Origin: Amygdalobacter nucleatus
GTDB lineage: Bacteria > Bacillota > Clostridia > Saccharofermentanales > Fastidiosipilaceae
Direction: 5' to 3'
Length of the DNA: 64,000 bases
Assembly: GCF_029167365.1 (NCBI RefSeq)
Contig: NZ_JARFNM010000001.1
Span: forward strand, 1,108,001 to 1,172,000
The notes under the pieces are model-generated. The model worked only from the letters and a program-made list of their open reading frames with translations, did not search any database and was not told where the DNA came from. Positions 19,602 to 27,683 of the stretch are shown here, piece after piece (the stretch's first letter is position 1; each line of letters begins with the position of its first letter). The position numbers were made by a program, and so were the translations under genes.

Positions 19602-20921
19602 TCAAGCTGATTTCTTAGAAAGTTCAGTAGCTAAGTTGTTGACCGTTACCATCACTTCTTGCCAAACATCGTTGATGAATTTGACAATTCTGTCCCAGAA
19701 TCCAGCTGCGACAGCATCTTTGTAGAATTGATCGAATACAACTTGTAACTTGTTACCCAAAATCTCTAATTGCTCACGCACAACTTGTGAACTCAAAGCA
19801 TTAGTGTTTTGGAAGCCCTCAAATACTTGTGTTAATTGTTCAATTTGTTCTGGCTTAACGATGTTGCCAATTTTGTACTTGTTTAAGTTTTCGTTGATCA
19901 ACTTAGCAATTTCTGAGCTTGCCAATTTGCCACCAACTTTAGCTGCCTTACTCTGGATAGCTAACTTCGTATCCAAAACAGCTCTATCCAAGCTAGTTGG
20001 ATTGTAATTTGGATTTGCAATATGGCTTTGGTTGATTGCATTGACAGTCTTTAATTCAGCTTGTGAAGCTTGCATTTGCTTAGGATCGAAATTTTCGCCT
20101 TTCAACTTAAATGCCTTGTAAACACCTGTCAAAGCTGACTCACCAGTAACTGGACGCATAGAAGCAACCATAATCTGACAATCATGCACACCAGCTGAAA
20201 TTGCAGCATTGGTGTAAATTGCATCTGTGATTTGGGTAATGTTTTGTGGTGTCACGATTTTGACACGGACGCCATAACCTTTTTCCCGCTTCTGCACAGC
20301 TACAGATGAAATCATATCGCTGTCGGCTGCTGTTGAACCTAAGTATTGGTACAAATCGCTACTGTCGACGCTTGTTTCACCAAGAGCTTGGACATTGCCA
20401 AGGCCAAACATCTCTCTTGTTCTGCTAATTTCATCAATTGACAAAGCAGCTCCATAAACTACAACTGGTGTCTTCCAGACTTTCTCATATTTGTTAGCAT
20501 CTTTTTCTTGCTCTTTAGCTAAAGCAGAATTATCAGCTTGGCTCTCTGTAGCCTTAGCTGTAGTTTCAGAAACAGTCTCACTACTAGCTGTTTTTGCTTC
20601 TTTAGTCTGCTCTTTTTTATCAGAGTTGTCTGAAGCTGTTCGCTTTTGACCTAAGACAGGTTGTGGGTCTTTTTTATCGCCAACATTTGCTTGGTCAAGA
20701 GTTTTTGCTTGTTCGCCTGCTTTTTGTTCGCCTGCTTTTTGTTCGTCTGCTTTTGGGGCTTCTACAGTCTTTTCTTCATTATTTGATGTCTTGTCTTCAT
20801 TTCCTACTACTTTGGCTGGTTCGTTGGACTCAGCTGCATACAAATTAGCAACTGGTGTTAAGCAAAGTAAAGCTGCTAATGTTGTAGCTGACAAATTTCG
20901 CCATAATTTTTGTTTATGCAT
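19602..20921 (-). CDS. Secreted DUF1002 (YpuA-like) protein
   Basis: A signal peptide (residues 1-30, ending NLYAAES) is followed by ~120 residues of low-complexity Lys/Glu/Ala/Thr linker including a short KAGEQ repeat. From about residue 152 the DUF1002 domain is clear: VVYGAALSIDE, DLYQYLG, VKIVTPQNIT, AAISAGVHDCQIMVASMRPVTG and SALTGVYKAF. DUF1002 proteins are extracytoplasmic and of unknown function. GAGG precedes the ATG. Confidence 0.85.
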   Translation of the reverse strand: MHKQKLWRNLSATTLAALLCLTPVANLYAAESNEPAKVVGNEDKTSNNEEKTVEAPKADEQKAGEQKAGEQAKTLDQANVGDKKDPQPVLGQKRTASDNSDKKEQTKEAKTASSETVSETTAKATESQADNSALAKEQEKDANKYEKVWKTPVVVYGAALSIDEISRTREMFGLGNVQALGETSVDSSDLYQYLGSTAADSDMISSVAVQKREKGYGVRVKIVTPQNITQITDAIYTNAAISAGVHDCQIMVASMRPVTGESALTGVYKAFKLKGENFDPKQMQASQAELKTVNAINQSHIANPNYNPTSLDRAVLDTKLAIQSKAAKVGGKLASSEIAKLINENLNKYKIGNIVKPEQIEQLTQVFEGFQNTNALSSQVVREQLEILGNKLQVVFDQFYKDAVAAGFWDRIVKFINDVWQEVMVTVNNLATELSKKSA

Positions 20922-21068
20922 ATAAACCTCGTTTCCGCACGTTCAAACGATTTAATATATTCACTAACGTGCTTTTCCTCAAAGGCATATTATAGCCGTT
21001 TGCAAGCTGAGTACTAAACTTTAGCTACGAGCTTTATAAAAATTCTACAATTTTTTCATATTTGCTGT

Positions 21069-22859
21069 TTAAGCTTCTGGCAAACTATAAATATTTTTCC
21101 ACTTATGATAAAGCTCTTTAAACATATCGGGATTTTCTTCTTTTAACTCCAAAGCAAAGGCATGTACACCAAATTCATTCAAATTAGCTTCCAATGTCGA
21201 CATGGCAATGGCTGAGCAATGGTCGGATGTTCGCTCCAAATCGCTCGTAATATCATTCATGATAAAGCCTAATTCAATCGTGCATAAGCCAGATTGCAGG
21301 CGTTTAACATGGCGAATTTTGATTTTGCGGTCAAGATAGTCAACGACTTCCTCTAACGGTTCAACTAATTTAGCCCGCTCAGGATCTTGTGTACTAAAAA
21401 CGGTGAACGTGGAATCCATAATTTTCAAAACAGCCCGTTCCAAGACGTGTAATTCTGCATCGGCTTCTTTGGAAAATTTTAACTTTTTGCTATTCATCTC
21501 AGATGCAGCCTTGGCAATATGCAAGGCTCGGTCACCAATTTGCTCAAAATACGACAAGCACTGCATGACCATCGTCAAATGATTGTTGTCGGCATCTGAC
21601 ATTCTGTGAGTAGACAACTTGAGTGTATATTTAACTAAGGCATCTTCAATTTTGTCGGTCAAAGCCTCTAGCTTAATAACTGTTTCATATTCAGATTCGC
21701 TATAGTTATCGATCAAATAAATTGCTTTTTCAATGGCAAATTTGGCATATTGGCCCATAGCCAGGGTCGTTGTCAATGTCTGTTGTACCGCAAAAGCTGG
21801 TGTATTCAAGAAGCGATCGTCCAAGGCCTTAAGAATCTCTTTTTCATTCATAATGTCAGAATCGTTCGCCCTTTTATCTGGCAAAATCCGCTCAACAACC
21901 TTAAGTACCAAAGGCATAAAGGCATAATGTAGACAAGCATTCAAAATATTGAAACTTGTATGGAAAATCGCAATTCCAACTGGTGTAGCTAAGTCATTTA
22001 AGGTAGATGGTGTATAGAAATATGTAAGTATATAAAAGGCGCTGCCTAAAATAGCAACGCCATCTATCTTAAAAAATAAATTTGTCAACGCTACACGTTT
22101 ACCATCAGTAGAAGCACTCAAAGAAGAAATCAAAGCCGTTACGCAAGTACCGATGTTACAACCTAGAATAACTGGGATTGCCAAATTGTAATCAAGTAAG
22201 CCTGTCACGGCAAAAGCTTGCAACATACCGACGGAAGCTGAGGAGCTTTGGATAATAACCGTAATTACAATACCAAAAATGATGGCTAATAATGGGTTAT
22301 TCAATCCCAACATAAATTCAGCAAAAGCTGGCGAATCTTGCAATGGTTTTACAGCTGCTTTCATCACGTCCATACCGTACATGATTAAAACAAAGCCTAA
22401 CATGATAGAGCCAATATTATAACGTTTGGTATTTTTAATAAAGACGACAAAGATGACGCCAACCACTGCCAATAACGGCAAATAGCTTAAAGGGTTCAAA
22501 TACGTCAATAATGAAGTACCAGCTTCTTGCCCTTTGTTCAAAGAACTCAAAGATAAAAGCCAAGCGGTAATGGTTGTTCCGATATCAGCGCCCATACTGA
22601 CGTATAATGCTTGAAGTAAACCCATCAACTGAGAGTTGACCAAACCAATTATCATAACGATAGTCGCCGCACTAGATTGAATGATCATAGTGACTGCTAA
22701 GCCCAATGTCAAAGCTTTCCAACGACTTGAAGTTAATTTTTCGAGTAAAACCTGTAGTTGATTACCAGCTAAACGAGTTAGGCCGCGGCCCATAACGTGC
22801 ATACCATAGAGGAAGAAAGCAACGCCCCCAAGCAAATCCAACACTCTAAAAAAATCCAT
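21069..22859 (-). CDS. Na+/phosphate cotransporter with C-terminal PhoU-like domain
   Basis: Two repeats of the Na/Pi-cotransporter signature, QSSAAT (residues 61-66) and QSSSAS (near residue 204), lie within 8 or more membrane segments. Residues ~360-560 form a helical PhoU-type domain that in this family regulates or couples transport. The 596-residue length is usual for NptA-like proteins. AAGGTGAG precedes the ATG. Monocistronic by position. Confidence 0.92.
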   Translation of the reverse strand: MDFFRVLDLLGGVAFFLYGMHVMGRGLTRLAGNQLQVLLEKLTSSRWKALTLGLAVTMIIQSSAATIVMIIGLVNSQLMGLLQALYVSMGADIGTTITAWLLSLSSLNKGQEAGTSLLTYLNPLSYLPLLAVVGVIFVVFIKNTKRYNIGSIMLGFVLIMYGMDVMKAAVKPLQDSPAFAEFMLGLNNPLLAIIFGIVITVIIQSSSASVGMLQAFAVTGLLDYNLAIPVILGCNIGTCVTALISSLSASTDGKRVALTNLFFKIDGVAILGSAFYILTYFYTPSTLNDLATPVGIAIFHTSFNILNACLHYAFMPLVLKVVERILPDKRANDSDIMNEKEILKALDDRFLNTPAFAVQQTLTTTLAMGQYAKFAIEKAIYLIDNYSESEYETVIKLEALTDKIEDALVKYTLKLSTHRMSDADNNHLTMVMQCLSYFEQIGDRALHIAKAASEMNSKKLKFSKEADAELHVLERAVLKIMDSTFTVFSTQDPERAKLVEPLEEVVDYLDRKIKIRHVKRLQSGLCTIELGFIMNDITSDLERTSDHCSAIAMSTLEANLNEFGVHAFALELKEENPDMFKELYHKWKNIYSLPEA

Positions 22860-23000
22860 CTACTCACCTTATACAATTGTTCAGCATTTGTGTATCTAAA
22901 ATCATGAGCAAATCATCTGCCATATTAATCTAAAGCATAACCAGCCCTTAAACTACATTCTAACACTGTTTAAAGCTAAATTGGCAAAAATAATTTCGCT

Positions 23001-23041
23001 TAAAATAAAAAGTCGATCTTGCCAAAATGCCAAGACCGACT
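23001..23041 (-). terminator. Terminator downstream of the surface-protein pseudogene
   Basis: On minus AGTCGGTCTTG / CAAGATCGACT with one mismatch, followed by TTTTTATTTTA. It lies just past the anchor-tail pseudogene, consistent with a once-complete transcription unit. Confidence 0.75.
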
Positions 23042-23086
23042 AGTTAAGCTGACTAACAAATCAGTTATGTTAAGTTTTTAGGTAAG

Positions 23087-23366
23087 TTAATGTTGGCGCT
23101 TCTTAGTTACATATAGGCTTGCTAAAGCTAAGATAGTTAAGCCTAATTCACTAACTGAACTTACAAGTTCACCTGTCTTTGCCACTACACCAACCTTGAG
23201 CTAAACTTTAGTCGTAGGTACATATGGAATTGGCGATATTTCTGGTGTCGGCAGTGTCGAAGCTTCGGTGGGTGTTTTTGGCATCTTCAGCCAAACAAAG
23301 TCAAGATAAACTACCAAACGAAGCCATGGCACTGACAAGCAATGCCATACATCTACGTACTAACAT
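23087..23366 (-). pseudogene. Remnant of an anchored surface-protein gene
   Basis: On minus, an ATG at 23366 with AAGAAGGGG upstream begins a signal-peptide-like sequence (MLVRRCMALLVSAMASFG) that meets a TGA after about 21 codons. In another frame, overlapping, comes a Pro/Thr linker (TLPTPEISPIPYVPTTKV), an in-frame TAG, then KVGVVAKTGE, a hydrophobic helix and the charged end VTKKRQH before TAA at 23087. This is the head and tail of a cell-surface protein with nearly all of the middle deleted plus a frameshift and a stop. The tail resembles that of the large protein at 27684-32243. Confidence 0.7.
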
Positions 23367-23468
23367 AGCACACCCCTTCTTAAACGTATGCTTCGAACGT
23401 AGAGCTTATTCACTACTTGATTATGTTAACGCCATTAAAAAAGAAATACAGTCCGTACAATTTCTAAA

Positions 23469-23714
23469 TTAATTAGCTTTCTTCTTCCTGCGTGACTTAG
23501 CTGGGCAAGTATACGACTCATCACCCGTCAAATCAAAAATCTCATATATGGAGCAAGCAAAAGTCTGTGCCAATGTATTAGCAGCTAAAAGAGTTGGCGC
23601 AATCTTGCCTGTTTCCAGTTTATTAATCGTAACGCGCGACAAGCCAACTAGTTCGCCTAACTTTTGCTGGGATAAATTTAAGGGCTTCCGCATTTCTGCA
23701 ATTCGGTTACGCAT
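23469..23714 (-). CDS. XRE-family HTH transcriptional regulator
   Basis: An 81-residue protein that is essentially one Cro/C1-type helix-turn-helix: LNLSQQKLGELVGLSRVTI, then LETGKIAP and a short helix CSIYEIFDL. The C-terminal tail is basic. Small XRE proteins of this YozG-like kind usually act as dimeric repressors. AGAGGA precedes the ATG. Targets unknown; the only close neighbours are the surface-protein remnant and the divergent M24 gene. Confidence 0.88.
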   Translation of the reverse strand: MRNRIAEMRKPLNLSQQKLGELVGLSRVTINKLETGKIAPTLLAANTLAQTFACSIYEIFDLTGDESYTCPAKSRRKKKAN

Positions 23715-23962
23715 ACCACAATTCCTCTCAAAACAATCTCATTGAAATTTTAGGAAAAAGTTAAATCAAACGTCAATCATAATCAGGAAGCGGACACTTT
23801 TATTTTATGGTGATAATTCATCAGCAAATTAAAGCTATTATTAAGTTTACACAAGCAAAATTTATTTTAATTTTCATGAAATAAGCTGGTACTTTTTAGG
23901 TTTTTACCAACTGATTTTATGTAATTAGTGACGAGAACATCATTAATCGTAGCTAAAGCTAA
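23715..23962. other. Intergenic region without recognised gene
   Basis: AT-rich stretch between the XRE gene and the M24 peptidase gene. I see no ORF, RNA gene or convincing terminator here; a promoter candidate follows at 23963-23993. Confidence 0.5.
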
Positions 23963-23993
23963 TTGCCCAGACCTAGCGAACCTAGTGTATAAT
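23963..23993 (+). promoter_or_regulatory. Candidate promoter of the M24 aminopeptidase gene
   Basis: TATAAT (23988-23993) with TTGCCC (23963-23968) 19 bp upstream, giving a 5' leader of about 55 nt. The spacing is longer than ideal. Confidence 0.4.
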
Positions 23994-24056
23994 TCATAGA
24001 CATAACATTGCTGTCACCTAATATTTGATAGCAAAATTTATTTTTGTGAGGTAACT

Positions 24057-25829
24057 ATGAATAAAGCTGAGAAATTACTTGCGTTACGCAAATTGATGCA
24101 AGAGCACAATTTAACTGCTTTCATCGAATTTGCTGGCGATGATCACCAAAGCGAATATTTCGCTGACTATTATCACAGCCTCGAATGGATTTCAGGTTTC
24201 AGTGGTGAAAATTCTATTGTCGTTGTCACAGCGAACGAAGCTCTTGTCTGGGCTGATGGTCGTTATTGGATCAGTTGCGCCAAAGAAATTAGTGGTAGCG
24301 AATTTAAGATGATGAAAATGGGTTGGCCAAACGTCCCTACAGCCAAAGAATATTTACTCAGCTTACCTGTCGGAAGCCGTATAGGTTTTAACGGTGCTAT
24401 TTTACCAGCTCAAACTATCTTAGCTTATCAACCAGATTTTGCTGAACACAAATTTGAATTGGTTGATGTCGATCTAATCGGTCAATTGTGGCAAGATCGT
24501 CCAGCTCTTCCAAGTGATCAAGCTTGGTTCCATGAACTTAAATATACTGGCCTTTCAGCTAGTGAAAAATTAGCTGACTTTAGAAAACGTCTTTCAGCTA
24601 AATATGCTGACCATTCTGTCATTTCTTCCCTAGACGATATTTGCTGGCTCTTTAACATCCGTGCTAACGATATTCCATCCTGCCCTGTCTTGATCAGCTT
24701 CGCTTTGATCACACCAGATGCTGCTTATCTCTACTGCGATAGTAAGAAAATTAGCGCTGAACTTGAGAAAATCTTGAACGAACAAGGTATTACCCTCAAG
24801 CCTTATGAGCAAATTTACACAGATATTAAGCACTTACCAAAGACTGCTCGTGTTTACTTCGAAAGCAAGATGGTCAACTATCGCATTTATCAAATATTGA
24901 GCAAGAACTACAAAATAATCGATGGTATCAATATCTCAACTTACCAAAAAGCGGTTAAGAATGAAACAGAAATTGCTAACTTAAAGGGTATCTTCCTCCA
25001 AGATTCAGCTGCCATCTGTAAGTTCATGCATTGGTTGGATACACATATTGGCAAAGAAGAAATCAAAGAACTTGATTGTGCTGATAAGCTCCTTGAATTT
25101 AGACAGGAACAGCCAGGTTTCATCGAACCAAGTTTCGACACTATCCCTGCCTACCAATCAAATGCTGCTATGTTACACTATCATGCTACACCTGAAAATC
25201 AGGCAACTTTAGAGAATCATGGTTTCTTCCTGCACGATTCAGGCGGTCAATATTACGGCGGTACAACTGATATTACACGTACCCAGGCTGTTGGTCCTTT
25301 GACAGAGGAAGAAATTTTCGACTATACACAGGTTGTTAAAGGCTGCGTGGACACAATGAGTGCTCACTTCTTACGTGGCACAACTGGTATTAGCTTGGAC
25401 GGTATCACCCGTTATCCAATGTGGCAGACAGGCACTGACTACAAGTCAGGTACAGGCCATGGTGTTGGCTATTGCTTGAACGTGCATGAAGGCCCACAAT
25501 CTATCTCCACTAGGGGTTCAGGTGTTGCTATGCAGCTTGGTATGTTGACAACTGTTGAGCCGGGCGTATACAAGGCAGACAAGCACGGTATTCGTATTGA
25601 AAATGATGTCTTAACCGTTAAAGACAAGCAGAATGAGCATGGTGAATTCTATAAGTTTGAAATTGTTTCATTCGTGCCTTTTGAGTTAAGAGCTATTGAC
25701 AAGCAATATTTGACCGAAGCTGAGATTAACTGGTTGAATAATTACCATCAAGCTTGCTACGAGAAAATCTCCCCATTCTTAAATGAAGAAGAGAAAAAAT
25801 GGTTGCGTAACGCTACACGTGCAATCTAG
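24057..25829 (+). CDS. Xaa-Pro aminopeptidase (M24B family)
   Basis: A two-metal peptidase that removes N-terminal residues preceding proline. Two creatinase-type N-terminal domains come first (residues ~5-300), then the pita-bread catalytic domain. Metal ligands are all visible: two Asp in HDSGGQYYGGTTDITR (about 394 and 405), His in GTGHGVG (about 468), Glu in TVEPGVY (about 501) and Glu in IRIEND (about 515). The 590-residue, three-domain form is the one shared by many Clostridia and eukaryotic APP1. GTGAGGT precedes the ATG, and a strong terminator follows. Confidence 0.94.
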   Translation: MNKAEKLLALRKLMQEHNLTAFIEFAGDDHQSEYFADYYHSLEWISGFSGENSIVVVTANEALVWADGRYWISCAKEISGSEFKMMKMGWPNVPTAKEYLLSLPVGSRIGFNGAILPAQTILAYQPDFAEHKFELVDVDLIGQLWQDRPALPSDQAWFHELKYTGLSASEKLADFRKRLSAKYADHSVISSLDDICWLFNIRANDIPSCPVLISFALITPDAAYLYCDSKKISAELEKILNEQGITLKPYEQIYTDIKHLPKTARVYFESKMVNYRIYQILSKNYKIIDGINISTYQKAVKNETEIANLKGIFLQDSAAICKFMHWLDTHIGKEEIKELDCADKLLEFRQEQPGFIEPSFDTIPAYQSNAAMLHYHATPENQATLENHGFFLHDSGGQYYGGTTDITRTQAVGPLTEEEIFDYTQVVKGCVDTMSAHFLRGTTGISLDGITRYPMWQTGTDYKSGTGHGVGYCLNVHEGPQSISTRGSGVAMQLGMLTTVEPGVYKADKHGIRIENDVLTVKDKQNEHGEFYKFEIVSFVPFELRAIDKQYLTEAEINWLNNYHQACYEKISPFLNEEEKKWLRNATRAI

Positions 25830-25858
25830 TTATTGTCCAACTTATAACTTAACACAAG

Positions 25859-25888
25859 ACAGCCACCTTTTTAGGTGGCTGTTTTTTT
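25859..25888 (+). terminator. Intrinsic terminator of the M24 gene
   Basis: ACAGCCACCT / AGGTGGCTGT with a short loop followed by TTTTTTT on plus, 30 bp after the stop. Confidence 0.9.
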
Positions 25889-25929
25889 ACAAATTCATAC
25901 AAATGGTTGAGTGAAGTTGGCTCCTAATG

Positions 25930-27156
25930 CTAATGGCCTATCTTAAAAGTATAAAAGCTTAAACTTGCAGCTTTTTTTGTTTTATCTGCTCTCTCACAGT
26001 TATTTGTATAACGCACGCAGAAAGTATCATCACTTCTTTGTAATTCATGCAAAGATACGCCCTCTAAATCTGCATCTAAGATAAGTTGACATGTTTGCGT
26101 TGTTAAATCATAAAGATAAATACTATTAGTCTGTATTGCTAACAGCTTATTGCCAACAAGCTCATAGTCGCTAAAATAATTACGCTTTTTGCTTTCATTA
26201 GCATCTATACTTGCAGCTTTAATATTAAGCAATTTGCCATTCACATAATCTAGAGCGTATAGATGATCTTTGAAATCTCGACTCTCTGCATATACAAGAT
26301 ACTGCTCATTAAAAACTGGATTTATTATCGGACTTGGTAGAAGCACTTTAAGCTGCTTCGTTTTTTTAGTTTGCACATTTAGCTCACTTGCTTCAACAAT
26401 TAAACCACTATTATTTGCAACTTTTAGCTTCGTTTGCGGCTTTGTTTGCCAAGTGAATTTTAATCCATCACTTGAAATTTGCTGAATATCTTTAGCTTCT
26501 TTTACTTCCTTAAATTTTGTATTGACAACATCATAGACAAAGGAGTGCTTATCTTTGCCAGAAAAATCCTCCACGCTAAGAATCAACTTCGCATTTCTCG
26601 CTTCTACTGAAAAACTATATTGGCTAAATTTCTGAAGTTCTTTTTCTAAAATTCGTTTTACTTCGTGCGTGCGTAAATCAAGCAAATTAAACTGCCAATT
26701 AGCTAATCTCCCATCATGGTTGAGATAATTATCTTTGTAGTCGACAAAGAACAAATAATCGCCCACTACCTGTAAATCGCTAATTTCTTTATAATCTGCA
26801 TTACTAAAGCGAAAAATCTCTTTTTCTTCTTCGGTGCTTAAATTATAAGCTCGGATACTTGTCTGATATTCTTTGATAAATTTAGGCACTTTGCCACTAT
26901 TTGTCTGGTCAATAAACAAATGCGCATAATCCAAAACGTAAAAAACACTATCTTTAGATAAAGCAAATCCAGCTACATTCGCCTTTTTAGGCATTTTTAG
27001 CTGCTTATTTTGCATTACAATATCTTGTTTAAGTTGCTTTGAGCTTGCAAACTCAGCACTTGTTAGATAATCAGCTTTGAGAAAGTCCAGTTTTGAACTA
27101 GCATTACAAGCTGTTAATAAACTCAAAATACAGATGATAGATAAGAGGCGCTTCAT
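25930..27156 (-). CDS. Predicted lipoprotein, possibly beta-propeller
   Basis: The ATG at 27156 gives MKRLLSIICILSLLTACN, a classical lipoprotein signal with lipobox LTAC. An in-frame upstream start at 27186 would add ten residues before the signal and lacks a ribosome binding site. The rest is made of repeating beta-strand-like units such as KLLAIQTNSIYLYDLTT, which suggests a propeller like those in DUF5050/TolB-type proteins; no specific function is visible. The leader carries a perfect inverted repeat and lies downstream of a consensus-like promoter. Confidence 0.72.
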   Translation of the reverse strand: MKRLLSIICILSLLTACNASSKLDFLKADYLTSAEFASSKQLKQDIVMQNKQLKMPKKANVAGFALSKDSVFYVLDYAHLFIDQTNSGKVPKFIKEYQTSIRAYNLSTEEEKEIFRFSNADYKEISDLQVVGDYLFFVDYKDNYLNHDGRLANWQFNLLDLRTHEVKRILEKELQKFSQYSFSVEARNAKLILSVEDFSGKDKHSFVYDVVNTKFKEVKEAKDIQQISSDGLKFTWQTKPQTKLKVANNSGLIVEASELNVQTKKTKQLKVLLPSPIINPVFNEQYLVYAESRDFKDHLYALDYVNGKLLNIKAASIDANESKKRNYFSDYELVGNKLLAIQTNSIYLYDLTTQTCQLILDADLEGVSLHELQRSDDTFCVRYTNNCERADKTKKAASLSFYTFKIGH

Positions 27157-27180
27157 GCTTAATACCCCGTCTTTTATAAA

Positions 27181-27216
27181 GGACACTATAGCCCTTTAGA
27201 TTGTTATATAGTGTCC
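27181..27216 (-). promoter_or_regulatory. Perfect 10-bp inverted repeat in the lipoprotein leader
   Basis: GGACACTATA (27181-27190) and TATAGTGTCC (27207-27216) are exact reverse complements, 16 nt apart, 25 bp upstream of the lipoprotein ATG. No T-run follows, so a regulatory hairpin or protein-binding operator is more likely than a terminator. Confidence 0.6.
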
Positions 27217-27368
27217 CAGTATACTTCTACTTATATATTTTAATGTTATCTAGCCATAAATAAGGTATCGACCAAATCTTGCGCTTATTAGATCTGTATG
27301 CTTCATCAATACTAACAGTTCATAAATTCCTACAATAAATTTATTCAGAGTTTCCTCTATTGATTACG

Positions 27369-27396
27369 ATAATACTACATTTTTCTATTTTGTCAA
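27369..27396 (-). promoter_or_regulatory. Consensus-like sigma-A promoter for the lipoprotein gene
   Basis: TTGACA (27391-27396) and TATTAT (27369-27374), 16 bp apart, on minus. It would give a leader of roughly 205 nt that includes the inverted repeat at 27181-27216. The rest of the 27187-27683 gap shows nothing else apart from the terminator at 27613-27646. Confidence 0.65.
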
Positions 27397-27612
27397 CAAA
27401 TATTAAGCTATTAGTGCTATTTTTTATAGCAGTTTAACGATAGCAAATACAATTATCCTAAAAAATGCTTAAATTACAAAACTCCTTACGAATTCTATTT
27501 CAATACTTCGTTGCACTTGACTTGACAATTCAAGGCTGAAAGGGTCATCTTATCTTTCCTTTTTTACACCAACTTTAGATTACACTATCCTTGTGTATGC
27601 CCCGTCAAAATT

Positions 27613-27646
27613 AAAAAAAGTGGCTCTAACTTAATAGAACCACCTT
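27613..27646 (-). terminator. Intrinsic terminator of the large surface-protein gene
   Basis: On minus AAGGTGGTTCTA pairs with TAGAGCCACTT (one mismatch) and is followed by TTTTTTAATTTT, 40 bp past the stop. Confidence 0.85.
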
Positions 27647-27683
27647 AAACTAAATTGCTATTTACTAATATAGCTATTAAAGC

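Noticed and set aside
23224-23472. An 82-residue plus-strand ORF
   Set aside because: It is antisense to the surface-protein relic and has no ribosome binding site or recognisable content.
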